From positions 186,001-250,000 of the forward strand of contig JAISJN010000008.1 in the NCBI GenBank assembly GCA_031261505.1: a DNA stretch of 64,000 bases, given 5' to 3'. This DNA comes from Clostridioides sp. (GTDB lineage Bacteria > Bacillota > Clostridia > Peptostreptococcales > Peptostreptococcaceae). Below the pieces are notes generated by a model that did not search any database, was not told where the DNA came from, and worked only from the letters and a program-made list of their open reading frames with translations. The position numbers and the translations under genes were made by a program. The first letter of the stretch is position 1, and the number at the start of each line of letters is the position of its first letter. Shown piece by piece: positions 44,301-51,495 of this stretch.

Positions 44301-44915
44301 CAGTGGCTTGACCTGAGACTCGATTTCTAGGTATATATCGTCAATTCTCTCTAGATTTTCCTTAGTCTTAGATAGATTTTTTTCAGCCTCTAGCTTCTTA
44401 TATTTATACTTAGATATTCCACATGCCTCGTCAAATATTTTTCTCTTTGTCTGTGGGTTGTTGCTTAGAATTTCTTCAACCTTACCCTGTTCGATAATAG
44501 AATATCCGTCCTTGCCTATGCCGGTGTCAAGCAGTATTTCCTTTATATCTCTCAACCTGCACATCTTATTATTTAGGTAAAACTCGCTTTCTCCGTTTCT
44601 ATACGCCCTTCTCTTTATCGTAATTTCGCTGTAGTCGATATCCATATTTCTATCTTCGTTATCTATTGTCAGTGCTACCTCGCAGTAGTTCATAGGTTTC
44701 TTTGAATCTGTACCTATAAATATAACGTCCTCGAGTTTATCCCCTCTTAGGCTCTTTACGCTCTGCTCCCCGAGCACCCATCTCACCGCATCTGAAATAT
44801 TGCTCTTTCCACTTCCATTTGGGCCTACGATAGATGTAACTCCCTCTTTGAATGAAATATCCGTCTTAGTCGGGAACGATTTGAATCCCTTTAATTCCAA
44901 TCTTTTTAAATACAC
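41361..44915 (-). CDS. smc: Chromosome segregation protein SMC
   Basis: This full-length, 1184-residue condensin ATPase organises the nucleoid with ScpA/ScpB. Walker A is GPNGSGKS (31-38) and the Q-loop region is GEQSVKSLRGDK. Two long coiled-coil arms (about 170-500 and 680-1010) flank the hinge, which includes GVIGALGQLVNVP and GRVTFLPLSVIRG. The C-terminal head has the signature LLSGGEKALTAICILFAIL and Walker B FCILDEIEAPLDDANI. A repeat element provides its stop codon, and two more fill the gap to the upstream radical-SAM gene. Confidence 0.98.
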   Translation of the reverse strand: MYLKRLELKGFKSFPTKTDISFKEGVTSIVGPNGSGKSNISDAVRWVLGEQSVKSLRGDKLEDVIFIGTDSKKPMNYCEVALTIDNEDRNMDIDYSEITIKRRAYRNGESEFYLNNKMCRLRDIKEILLDTGIGKDGYSIIEQGKVEEILSNNPQTKRKIFDEACGISKYKYKKLEAEKNLSKTKENLERIDDIYLEIESQVKPLYNQQLKAKKYSNLSESLKTLEVNSFLRDIDSMKKDIEEDSEHKRIIESNLKEREVESEKVEVNIAQLQKEAQIVEDLIEKDLEYIDSIKGVISEKETSVKVILEKIDGNERDIKAKEIELEDSDKKIAAYKLEIEEAEKEALQNKKLVADLKFEIGGLDEKFSNKKLSIKKLVQEVEELKEEVIDILNKRQKHTGSSSALNANRENMLQRSQNIDEEISGLISGIEVKTADIQIKMKSISELEDKITALGEKRKLEIDTLNKSRVELFGVDEGIKKHRFSINDNLSKVKIYKDMENHYEGFNRGVKEVLKNKDLSGVIGALGQLVNVPAKYEKAIESAMGAYLQNIVTEDEINAKNAINYLKKNNLGRVTFLPLSVIRGSRLDSNSIKNIPGVIGIASELVDFEEKFRAVVENAIGRTVIAENMDFAIKVARMSSHKYRVVTLDGDVINAGGSMSGGSFKKNSSILSRKRIISECEEGAAKLGSELKILESNKVEIEDSIKESEKEIHIIDADIKKLENEKMEGGFSANNLKKEIQTLELSQEKLLREKDGIKTNIEYTDGKLAEIKLEVDELMKAHDENKKRIDVANEILSEQNDSFEEEKDYYDKVSIELAKNEQVLKSTSSNISRIKKDRDELGKKIVVLKQNLASDAGESKSLSEKLKIEEYEKENLKIQLEENLESLDKKKLSKASIRSKLEEAETKSKVIDRAFLSLKDSLFKVESRLERIVSNQHGIVSKLQEVYEISCEEAELLRDNELEVEKKTISGMKKQIKDLGSVSLDSIKEYEEIKERYDFLSAQKKDLEESILSIEEIISSLETNMKKEFEVNFDIINEKYKYVHNRLFGGGRGELVLVDRENILDSDITIISQPPGKKMKTLNLLSGGEKALTAICILFAILMTKPTPFCILDEIEAPLDDANIDKFGEFLKEISKQTQFIVVTHRRGTMQASDFIYGVTMQEKAISKIIGLKLSEAESITDAI

Positions 44916-44981
44916 GTCTCTCTCACTCCAATATATTTTTTAAAATCAGTCTGTTTATTATTTAGCTTTTTGCATCCACAT

Positions 44982-45050
44982 TGCATTCAATCCACTGAAA
45001 TAGGAATTATGACCGCCACCTACAGAGGTGGTAGGCATAGTTCTTAAGTT
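44982..45050 (+). repeat. Partial two-hairpin element upstream of smc
   Basis: The left part is missing. It starts at TCCACTGAAATAGGAATTAT, followed by GACCGCCACCTACAGAGGTGG (second hairpin) and TAGTTCTTAAGTTAA. The right end merges directly into the next copy. Confidence 0.8.
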
Positions 45051-45109
45051 AAATGGTGATTGCTTGTGCTTTAAAGTACGTGGTGGTGGACATTTATCTC
45101 AAGTTATAA
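45049..45109 (+). repeat. Internally deleted two-hairpin element, head-to-tail, after the radical-SAM gene
   Basis: A left end AAATGGTGATTGCTTGTGC and ACGTGGTGG arm are joined straight to GGACATTTATCTCAAGTTAT, so the first closing arm, linker and half the second hairpin are deleted. The TTA at 45104-45106 is the TAA stop of the radical-SAM gene. Confidence 0.8.
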
Positions 45110-46186
45110 TTTGTATATATTAAATAACGCCTTATATATTTCCTCAAGCGTTATTACTTGACTGAATAAATCGTCAAACGATAATTTGATATCGTCTAAT
45201 TCCATATCCATCTCATGGACCATTAGTTTTATATTATACTTATCCGCGAAGTACTTCACGTTTGCCTTTCTGTTTCCTATTATCTTTGATACGTTCTTCC
45301 TGTTGACGCCAACTTCAATTTTTACCTCTATCTTATGTCTCTCCATATAGAAGTACTCAAGGTAGTCCCTTATCATATCTGATTCAACTAATTCCCTAAA
45401 TGCTGGATGATAAGGTCCGTCCACCACGCCTTCTCCTATTTGAATATCATCAGTAGCCTGAAGACCAACCCTAATTACATTTATCTCGTTTAATTTATAT
45501 AAAACCAGAAGTTTTTTTACTATATTTCTGCTCTCCTCAAGTGAAAACGGTGTGTAACTTCCTTCATTGAGTTCTTTTTCAAGACCTGTGTCCTCGACTA
45601 CTAGAGTAGGATATATTCTCACGCAGCTTGGTTTCATACCGATAAACGCCTTTGCTGTCGCGATACATTTTTCCTCAGTGTCTGAAGGCAGTCCAACCAT
45701 CATCTGAAGACCTAGTTCAAATCCAGCGTTTCGTATCATCTCAGCACTCTTATACACTACATCGACTCCATGTCCTCTTACGCTGTCCACAAGCACCTTC
45801 TCATCTAGAGACTGTACTCCAAGCTCTATTATCCTCACTCCGTACTCCTTTAACATAGCTAATATCTCTTCATCTATGCAGTCTGGTCTAGTCGAAAGCC
45901 TGATATAATCAACATCTCCACTGTCTATGTACTTCTTGGCTACCGATAGCAATTTTCTTTGAATATCTATGTCTATCGCTGTAAAACTTCCTCCGAAAAA
46001 TGCAATCTCTATGCTCGCATCCCTATCTATATACTCTAGACATTCATTTATTACGGATTCGACCGTCTCCTCTGTCACATCGGTGCTCACACCGGTTATT
46101 TTCTTCTGATTACAGAATATACAATCGTGCGGACAACCCTGATGTGGTACAAATATAGGTATTATTTTCTTTTTAACACTCTTCAT
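45104..46186 (-). CDS. Elp3-like radical SAM protein
   Basis: This 360-residue protein has the radical-SAM cluster C-x3-C-x2-C in GCPHDCIFCNQKKI, then EIAFFGGSFTAI (SAM-binding GGxF), RLSTRPDCIDEEIL, ELGVQSLDEKVL and LGLQMMVGLPSDTEEK. These strands are those of the Elp3/YhcC-type subgroup. No acetyltransferase domain follows, so it is not a full Elp3. It lies 13 bp after rnc and upstream of smc, a common clostridial arrangement, but its reaction is not established; tRNA modification is possible. Confidence 0.88.
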   Translation of the reverse strand: MKSVKKKIIPIFVPHQGCPHDCIFCNQKKITGVSTDVTEETVESVINECLEYIDRDASIEIAFFGGSFTAIDIDIQRKLLSVAKKYIDSGDVDYIRLSTRPDCIDEEILAMLKEYGVRIIELGVQSLDEKVLVDSVRGHGVDVVYKSAEMIRNAGFELGLQMMVGLPSDTEEKCIATAKAFIGMKPSCVRIYPTLVVEDTGLEKELNEGSYTPFSLEESRNIVKKLLVLYKLNEINVIRVGLQATDDIQIGEGVVDGPYHPAFRELVESDMIRDYLEYFYMERHKIEVKIEVGVNRKNVSKIIGNRKANVKYFADKYNIKLMVHEMDMELDDIKLSFDDLFSQVITLEEIYKALFNIYKL

Positions 46187-46199
46187 TTATATCCGCCTC

Positions 46200-46904
46200 C
46201 TATCTCATCTTCCTTACTGCATCCCTAGCAGCAAACTGTTCTGCTTCTTTTTTGCTCTTTCCTTCTCCAGTTCCAAGTATTCTAGAGCCTACACCCACCT
46301 GCATCACAAAGCTCTTGTTGTGATCTGGACCATTTTCGTCAATTAGGTTATACCATATATTGTTCTCGCCCATTCCTTGAAGTACCTCTTGGAGATGAGT
46401 CTTGTAATCTCTAAATATATTTCCAACTCTGGCATCCTTGATGATTTCACCCATGAATTTTAGGATGAACTCCCTTGCGCATTTAATTCCACCATCTAGA
46501 TAAATAGCCGCTATCACGGCTTCTGTAGCATCTGCAAGTATAGAAATCCTCCTTCTACCACCTGTAGCCTCTTCTCCCTTGCCTAGAAGCATGTACTCGC
46601 CAAGTTTTAACTCCCCTGCAACCTCACTCAAAGACTCTTCACATACTATCGTAGCCCTCATCTTAGTAAGTTCACCCTCTGGTTGGTTTCTTTCTTCTTT
46701 GAACAGGTAGTCGCTGACAACTATGCCAAGCACTGAATCACCTAGAAATTCAAACCTTTCATTGAAATGAAACCTCTTGTTTTCATTTGAATACGAGCTG
46801 TGCGTCAAGGCCTCAAGTATAAGCTCCTTATTCTCAAACGTATAACCTATTACCTCTTCAAAGCATTGTATATTATCTAATAACTCTTTACTGATTTTCA
46901 TCAT
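46200..46904 (-). CDS. rnc: Ribonuclease III
   Basis: The 234-residue endonuclease is specific for double-stranded RNA (rRNA and mRNA processing). The catalytic signature NERFEFLGDSVLGIVVSDYL, a second acidic cluster in ADATEAVIAAIYLDGG and a C-terminal dsRNA-binding domain (DYKTHLQEVLQGMG ... GTGEGKSKKEAEQFAARDAV) are all present. ATG at 46904 or the adjacent ATG at 46901 may be used; the latter has the better distance to AGGAGG. The acpP/plsX genes often found upstream of rnc are absent. A 9-bp inverted repeat (TATTGGTAT/ATACCAATA, 46961-47003) lies upstream. Confidence 0.97.
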   Translation of the reverse strand: MMKISKELLDNIQCFEEVIGYTFENKELILEALTHSSYSNENKRFHFNERFEFLGDSVLGIVVSDYLFKEERNQPEGELTKMRATIVCEESLSEVAGELKLGEYMLLGKGEEATGGRRRISILADATEAVIAAIYLDGGIKCAREFILKFMGEIIKDARVGNIFRDYKTHLQEVLQGMGENNIWYNLIDENGPDHNKSFVMQVGVGSRILGTGEGKSKKEAEQFAARDAVRKMR

Positions 46905-47041
46905 TTACCTCCTAAACCAATACTAATTTAAAGTATCTATTTTTTCTTATTAAACCGTAATATTGGTATATCCAGAATCCTATAAATTCTATACATACCA
47001 ATACCACGAATGTCAGTTACCTAATCTCTGCCGACTTAAAT

Positions 47042-47092
47042 AAAAAAACCGCCATCGAAACACAATTTCAGTTTCATATGGCAGTTTTTTAT
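47042..47092 (-). terminator. Intrinsic terminator after the acidic zinc-ribbon gene
   Basis: On the minus strand AAAAAACTGCCAT and ATGGCGGTTTTTTT pair, extended by GAAAC/GTTTC, with a T7 run. It begins 10 bp past the stop at 47102. Confidence 0.88.
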
Positions 47093-47101
47093 AAGTAAGA
47101 G

Positions 47102-47572
47102 CTACTCTTCTTCGTTATCCACACAAACATCACAACAACAGTGTTCGTCGTCTTCAGAAGATAAAATAACTGAGTCACAATTAGGACAAACTATATCTAC
47201 ATCATCATCGTAAAGTAAATCTTCGTCTACCTCTACTAGTTCACCACAGCTTGGGCACTCCATTTCTAGGAATCCCAATTCATTATCTTCCTCTTCGTCG
47301 TCAAAATCATCAAAATCTTCATCGATAATATCATCGACAATATCTTCAAGATCTTCAACAGATTCTTCAAGTTCATCTAAATCTTCATCGATAGCTTCAA
47401 CATGATCTATAATCTCATCTTGATCTTCTGATAATTCTACTATTGCATCTGCAAAGACTTCTAAAGTATCGATAATTTTTTTGATCATCTTACCTTCTTT
47501 GCTTTCTGACTCAATATCTAGCCCTTCTGCCAATCCTGTTAAGTATGCAACTTCTTCATATAAGTGTTTCAT
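47102..47572 (-). CDS. Acidic protein with C-terminal zinc ribbon, function unknown
   Basis: This 156-residue protein is not one I can assign. The N-terminus (about 1-40) is helical (KHLYEEVAYLTGLAEGLDI). Residues 40-105 form an extremely acidic, probably coiled-coil segment (IDEDLDELEESVEDLEDIVDDI). A zinc ribbon follows (MECPSCGELVEVDEDLL ... IVCPNCDSVI) and then an extra cysteine cluster HCCCDVC. The overall charge is strongly negative. Clostridial genomes carry such CxxC-type 'AraC-like zinc binding' proteins, but no role is known. The ATG at 47572 follows GAGG. It has its own terminator and two repeats before efp. Confidence 0.8.
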   Translation of the reverse strand: MKHLYEEVAYLTGLAEGLDIESESKEGKMIKKIIDTLEVFADAIVELSEDQDEIIDHVEAIDEDLDELEESVEDLEDIVDDIIDEDFDDFDDEEEDNELGFLEMECPSCGELVEVDEDLLYDDDVDIVCPNCDSVILSSEDDEHCCCDVCVDNEEE

Positions 47573-47632
47573 AGAGCACGCCTCACTTTCTCTTATTTTT
47601 AAACTCATAGACTCAGTATTAAGCTATGTAGT

Positions 47633-47733
47633 TTTTAAATGGTGATTCAACCCTTTCAGTGGGGGATTTGCACCTCCACTGAATGAGAATTATGCCGCCA
47701 CCATAGAGGTGGAGGACATCTTTCTCAAGTTAT
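47633..47733 (+). repeat. Two-hairpin intergenic element between efp and the zinc-ribbon gene
   Basis: Left end TTTTTAAATGGTGATTCAAC, first hairpin TTTCAGTGGGGG...CCTCCACTGAA (one G-T pair), linker TGAGAATTATG, second hairpin CCACCATAGAGGTGG, right end GGACATCTTTCTCAAGTTAT. Followed after 20 bases by a second copy. Confidence 0.92.
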
Positions 47734-47753
47734 ATACATAAATGTATGTATTC

Positions 47754-47855
47754 TTTAAATGGTGATCCAAAGCCTTCAATTGGGATGAACCCCATTAAAA
47801 TGAAAATTACGACCGCCACATCTATAGAGGTAGAGGACATCTTTTCCATCTTATA
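47754..47855 (+). repeat. Two-hairpin intergenic element after efp
   Basis: Left end TTTAAATGGTGATCCAAAG, first hairpin TTCAATTGGG...CCCATTAAAA (diverged but paired), linker TGAAAATTACG, second hairpin CCACATCTATAGAGGTAG, right end GGACATCTTTTCCATCTTAT. The TTA at 47851-47853 is the TAA stop of efp. Confidence 0.85.
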
Positions 47856-48408
47856 CTCTTGATAAATATTCGCCAGTTCTAGTGTCGATTTTTATCTTAT
47901 CTCCCATATTTATAAATAAAGGAACTTGGACAACTGCACCGGTTTCAACTGTAGCTGCCTTTGTTACATTGCTTGCAGTATCGCCTTTTATACCTGGTTC
48001 AGTTTCTATTATTTCTAATTCTACAAAGTTTGGTGCTTCAACTTGGAATGCTGTACCTTGATAGAATCTTATTGTAGCTGCCTCATTTTCTTTTAAGAAT
48101 TTGATTGCATCTTCAACTTGACTGTAGTCAAGAGGTATTTGTTCAAAAGTTTCTTCGTCCATAAAGTAGTAAAGTTCACCATCGTTGTATAAGTATTGCA
48201 TTTTTTTCGTGTCTATTACAGCTTTCGGGAACTTTTCACTCGGGTTGAAAGATTCTTCTCTTATAGCCCCAGTTTTAAGGTTTTTGTACTTAGTTCTTAC
48301 GAATGCTGCGCCTTTTCCTGGTTTAACATGTTGGAAATCAACTACTAGACATGGTTGTCCATCTTTTTCAAATGTTACACCTTTTCTAAAATCACCTGCT
48401 GTTACCAT
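47851..48408 (-). CDS. efp: Elongation factor P
   Basis: The 185-residue translation factor relieves ribosome stalling at proline runs. Motifs: [35 protein letters not shown], with K30-like lysine in HVKPGKGA at the tip where modification occurs in other species, [14 protein letters not shown]-type middle and the C-terminal [17 protein letters not shown]. Its stop codon lies in the right end of a repeat element. It is transcribed after the pilin-like genes but with 140 bp between. Confidence 0.97.
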   Translation of the reverse strand: MVTAGDFRKGVTFEKDGQPCLVVDFQHVKPGKGAAFVRTKYKNLKTGAIREESFNPSEKFPKAVIDTKKMQYLYNDGELYYFMDEETFEQIPLDYSQVEDAIKFLKENEAATIRFYQGTAFQVEAPNFVELEIIETEPGIKGDTASNVTKAATVETGAVVQVPLFINMGDKIKIDTRTGEYLSRV

Positions 48409-48549
48409 CTTTTATTCCTCCATTTTCAACTAATACGGTATTCTCTATATATAATACCATATTTACATCCCAAATTATTAAAATTACAGGATTACAAAAT
48501 TTTCTAATACTATCATAACATACGTAAATAAGTTTAACAAGAGCTTGTT

Positions 48550-49062
48550 TTATCTAGCATTCAGAATAATTGTCTCCATTGTAGACATGTAATATTCCGA
48601 TTTTTTCTTAAGTTTCAATCGAATGCCAATTTTTCTTTGGGACTTGTCTCCTTTGATGTATAATCCGTCTATATAATCGCCTATTTCGTATCCTCCACCC
48701 TTGCTATTGCCATCTATTACATTTGTTACAAATAGTTTATTTTTGTCTCTATTCACATATATTCGCTTATCTTCTGGCGATCCAGGTTTTGAATACTTTA
48801 AGTCTATGAACCCTATCTTCAAGTACTCATCATCCTTAACCTCTCCTGACTCCATCTGTATTATTCCATAACTCTGCGAAATTAATTCATCTATCGACCT
48901 CATAATTTCGGCAGCCTGTTGCTGTAATTCTACCTCATCGTTAATCTGGTTCTGAATCTTTGAACTCATGAGAAGCAAACTCGTCATCGCCAGGGAAATA
49001 ATACAGATTACCGCCAAGGTGGTAATCGACTCTAAAAGCAAATATCCTCTTCTTTTTTTCAT
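48550..49062 (-). CDS. Type IV prepilin-like protein, minor pilin 4
   Basis: The 170-residue protein has a class III leader: basic start, cleavage after G in RRG, then YLLLE with glutamate at +5 and a hydrophobic alpha1-N helix (SITTLAVICIISLAMTSLLL). The rest is a soluble domain with SGEVKDDEYLKIGFIDLKYSKPGSPEDKR. It belongs to the minor pilin/pseudopilin type that primes assembly of type IV pili or the Com pseudopilus. No assembly ATPase, platform protein or prepilin peptidase lies in the window. It follows pilin 3 by 4 bp. Confidence 0.82.
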   Translation of the reverse strand: MKKRRGYLLLESITTLAVICIISLAMTSLLLMSSKIQNQINDEVELQQQAAEIMRSIDELISQSYGIIQMESGEVKDDEYLKIGFIDLKYSKPGSPEDKRIYVNRDKNKLFVTNVIDGNSKGGGYEIGDYIDGLYIKGDKSQRKIGIRLKLKKKSEYYMSTMETIILNAR

Positions 49063-49066
49063 ACTA

Positions 49067-49513
49067 TCATTCCTTTAGAAGTATTCTTCCACTGGTTGGA
49101 ACTATAGTTATCTCCCTTGTCAACTCCCCTAGCTTTATCTTAATTGTTCCACCACCGTGTAGGGGGGATCCAGCGCTAGTGAATGATATCTTTTGCGATG
49201 ACGACACGAATTCGATTCTTCCCCCTTTTGGAAGGATTCTATTTTTAGAGAATTCGCCTACTTTTATTAATTCATATCCGTCGTTATTGCCGCTTATCTT
49301 GATATATGTATCCACTGAAAGTATATTTTCCCTCCTCACAAACCTCAAATCTCCGCTCATCTGTCTAGAAAACGAGTTTATAGCCTTTTTTTCCAATTTT
49401 TGCGAAGGGATACAAAGTATAGCTACGAGTATTATTATGCTCATCGTAATTACCAGTTCGGATAAAGTCACACCCCGTCCCTCTTCACGGAACTCACCTC
49501 CTGTAGTTATCAA
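49067..49513 (-). CDS. Type IV prepilin-like protein, minor pilin 3 (possible frameshift at start)
   Basis: The mature part begins VTLSELVITMSIIILVAIL after a glycine, a good class III cleavage site with E at +5. The coding frame has only a weak TTG start at 49513, overlapping the previous gene by 20 bases, and a long odd leader. A perfect AGGAGGTG plus GTG start (49488) lies inside but reads MKRDGV and stops at TGA. One additional G in the run at 49473-49476 would give MKRDGGVTLSE, an ideal leader. It is thus either frameshifted, phase-variable or affected by a sequence error. The domain after the helix is beta-rich (SSQKISFTSAGSPLHGGG), GspH/FimT-like. Confidence 0.75.
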   Translation of the reverse strand: MITTGGEFREEGRGVTLSELVITMSIIILVAILCIPSQKLEKKAINSFSRQMSGDLRFVRRENILSVDTYIKISGNNDGYELIKVGEFSKNRILPKGGRIEFVSSSQKISFTSAGSPLHGGGTIKIKLGELTREITIVPTSGRILLKE

Positions 49514-50024
49514 AACAAACCAATTCCCTTGGATTTTTTACTCCATCTGTATATGTATTTCTGATCCTTACGTCTACCAATGTCCTCTTCTTGTACTTTC
49601 CGTCTTTAGACAGGCTTACTAAGGTGAATTTCACATCGTCGCCTTCCCTGTAAATATTACTGTCTTTGAGTGAGACAGATGTATTTTTCGCTCCACAATC
49701 CGATACTTCACATATCCTACCAACAAAATTGTACTTATTTCCTAAGAAATATTCAATAAAAGCAGTCTTATCAGTTGTGCTGTCAATTGCAGTCCCAACT
49801 TCTGAGATTACCTTGCTTTTTGATATTTCTAACCCGCTAGCATTGTCTTCGATAAGCTTTTTTTCCTTGTAATCTAGCGTAAATTGCATTTGATTTGTCA
49901 AAATCCATCCAGTGCTGACTACACAGATAACACATACTATTGAAAATACAGTGAGAGTAGATATCAAAAGACTTCCCCTTCTACTCTGTAACATAGCTGA
50001 CCAACTCGATTTCATCGTATCCAT
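49494..50024 (-). CDS. Type IV prepilin-like protein, minor pilin 2 (PilX/GspK-like position)
   Basis: The 176-residue protein has a basic leader ending SRRG, then SLLISTLTVFSIVCVICVVSTGWIL, a pilin alpha1 helix. The usual +5 glutamate is replaced (S at +5), as in PilX/GspK-type tip pilins. A TM-proximal QMQFTLDYKEKKLIEDNASGLEISKSKV helix follows. An ATG at 50024 with AGGG ahead is used, overlapping pilin 1 by 44 bases. The tight overlaps suggest that the four proteins are made together. Confidence 0.78.
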   Translation of the reverse strand: MDTMKSSWSAMLQSRRGSLLISTLTVFSIVCVICVVSTGWILTNQMQFTLDYKEKKLIEDNASGLEISKSKVISEVGTAIDSTTDKTAFIEYFLGNKYNFVGRICEVSDCGAKNTSVSLKDSNIYREGDDVKFTLVSLSKDGKYKKRTLVDVRIRNTYTDGVKNPRELVCFDNYRR

Positions 50025-50337
50025 AACGTACCCTGATATCTATTTTGTAATTATCAGATAAGGCGTTATTTTTCTGCACGCTCTTAATAACCTCGTATCC
50101 GTTTATACTCTGCCTCGTTTCACCAATGGACGGAGTAAGTGATTCGTCTTTTACATTGTTTTTCTCAATACTCAGATGTGTTTGTGCCAAATAAAGCATT
50201 TCTCTCTCTTTTAGACTTCTTTCACCTTGCCTGTAAGTGTTTATAAGCGCTGTTGAAACTATATATGTGCATATCGCCAAGATTGATACACTTATAACGC
50301 ATTCTACAGTCGAAAATCCCTTACGGTTTTTTTTCAC
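49981..50337 (-). CDS. Type IV prepilin-like protein, minor pilin 1
   Basis: The 118-residue protein has the leader MKKNRKG cut before FSTVE, with E at +5, and helix CVISVSILAICTYIVSTALI. A charged helix (YRQGERSLKEREMLYLAQTHLSIE) and a short beta-rich domain follow, resembling GspI/PilV-type pseudopilins. The GTG start at 50337 has GGAGGTG ahead. First of four overlapping pilin-like genes placed between aroE and efp. Confidence 0.82.
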   Translation of the reverse strand: MKKNRKGFSTVECVISVSILAICTYIVSTALINTYRQGERSLKEREMLYLAQTHLSIEKNNVKDESLTPSIGETRQSINGYEVIKSVQKNNALSDNYKIDIRVRYGYDEIELVSYVTE

Positions 50338-50388
50338 CCTACCACCTCCAAATTAAGCTAGGTAGTGCGAAGTTTAATACTACCTAAC

Positions 50389-51258
50389 TTATCGAGGGTC
50401 GCTCAAAAGCTCTTTTATTTTATACCTGTCTACTTCTGTAGGCATCTTCCCCGTCCAGATATGAAATGACTCAAACGCCTGGTTTATCAACATATCTATC
50501 CCAAGCACTACATCTGATCCTTGAGATTTCGCCCATTTTATAAACTCGGTCTCATCTGGGTTGTAAACTATATCGCAGACCAACACATCGCTACCTAGAT
50601 CTAGCTTCTCGTCTATAGGCATTTTGAATATAGAATCGGTACCAGCTACATTCATACCAATCGGCGTTGTATTTATCAATATCTCCACTCCATCTAGCTG
50701 TGACTGTGAAATATCAAATCCAATAGCATTGACATCTGTATTGAAGTTTGACCTTATAATTTTGACTATCTCTTCTGCTTTTTCCAAACTTCTATTAGCT
50801 ATGGTTATAGAACTTGCACCCTGGCTTGCGAGTTCTACAGAAATGCTCCTAGCCGCTCCCCCAGCTCCGATCAGTAATATATTCTTACCTGAAATTTCAA
50901 ATCCCCCATCTAAAATAGATTTTACAAATCCCCTTCCATCCGTGTTGTATCCCTTTAGGATTCCACCTCTGTTTTGAATAGTGTTAACAGCTCCGATTAT
51001 ATCTGCATTTAAATCTATCTCATCTAGGTATTTCATAATATCTACCTTATGAGGTATAGTTACATTTGCACCTATCATTTCGAGTGTGCCCAAGGCTGAT
51101 GAAGCCTTCTGTAGCCAATCTCTATCTACGTCAAAGCATAAATATACAATATTTTCTCCGTAGACCTCATATAGATAATTATGTATTATCGGCGAAAAAC
51201 TATGTCCCACTGGATGACCTAGTAGACAAGCAAGTTTTGTTTTAGAATTTATTTGCAT
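50389..51258 (-). CDS. aroE: Shikimate dehydrogenase
   Basis: The 289-residue enzyme reduces 3-dehydroshikimate with NADPH. Substrate residues are visible in GHPVGHSFSPIIHNYLY, ANVTIPHK (catalytic Lys) and GYNTDGRGF (Asp). The NADP site is LLIGAGGAARSISVELASQG and ANRSLEKAEEI, and INTTPIGMN is a family motif. aroK, the next pathway kinase, lies at 54269, separated by sigK and the penicillin-binding protein. The pilin-like genes start 51 bp downstream and may be co-transcribed. Confidence 0.96.
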   Translation of the reverse strand: MQINSKTKLACLLGHPVGHSFSPIIHNYLYEVYGENIVYLCFDVDRDWLQKASSALGTLEMIGANVTIPHKVDIMKYLDEIDLNADIIGAVNTIQNRGGILKGYNTDGRGFVKSILDGGFEISGKNILLIGAGGAARSISVELASQGASSITIANRSLEKAEEIVKIIRSNFNTDVNAIGFDISQSQLDGVEILINTTPIGMNVAGTDSIFKMPIDEKLDLGSDVLVCDIVYNPDETEFIKWAKSQGSDVVLGIDMLINQAFESFHIWTGKMPTEVDRYKIKELLSDPR

Positions 51259-51495
51259 TTTGACCCTCCATTTAAAATATTGACATCATTATACTTAATT
51301 ATACTTCTAAATCGTAAAATTTCATAAAAAGACAGTTTTTTTATTTGTATTTTGACATATTACCACATCTAGAGCAATAAGATTGTCTATACTGAGTAGT
51401 TGACGACACAAGCTGCACTAGCTTGTAATAAGCATTTACCTGTATCTTAGAAATTAAATACTGATTCAACGATTTCCTATTTAATTTTACAACCC

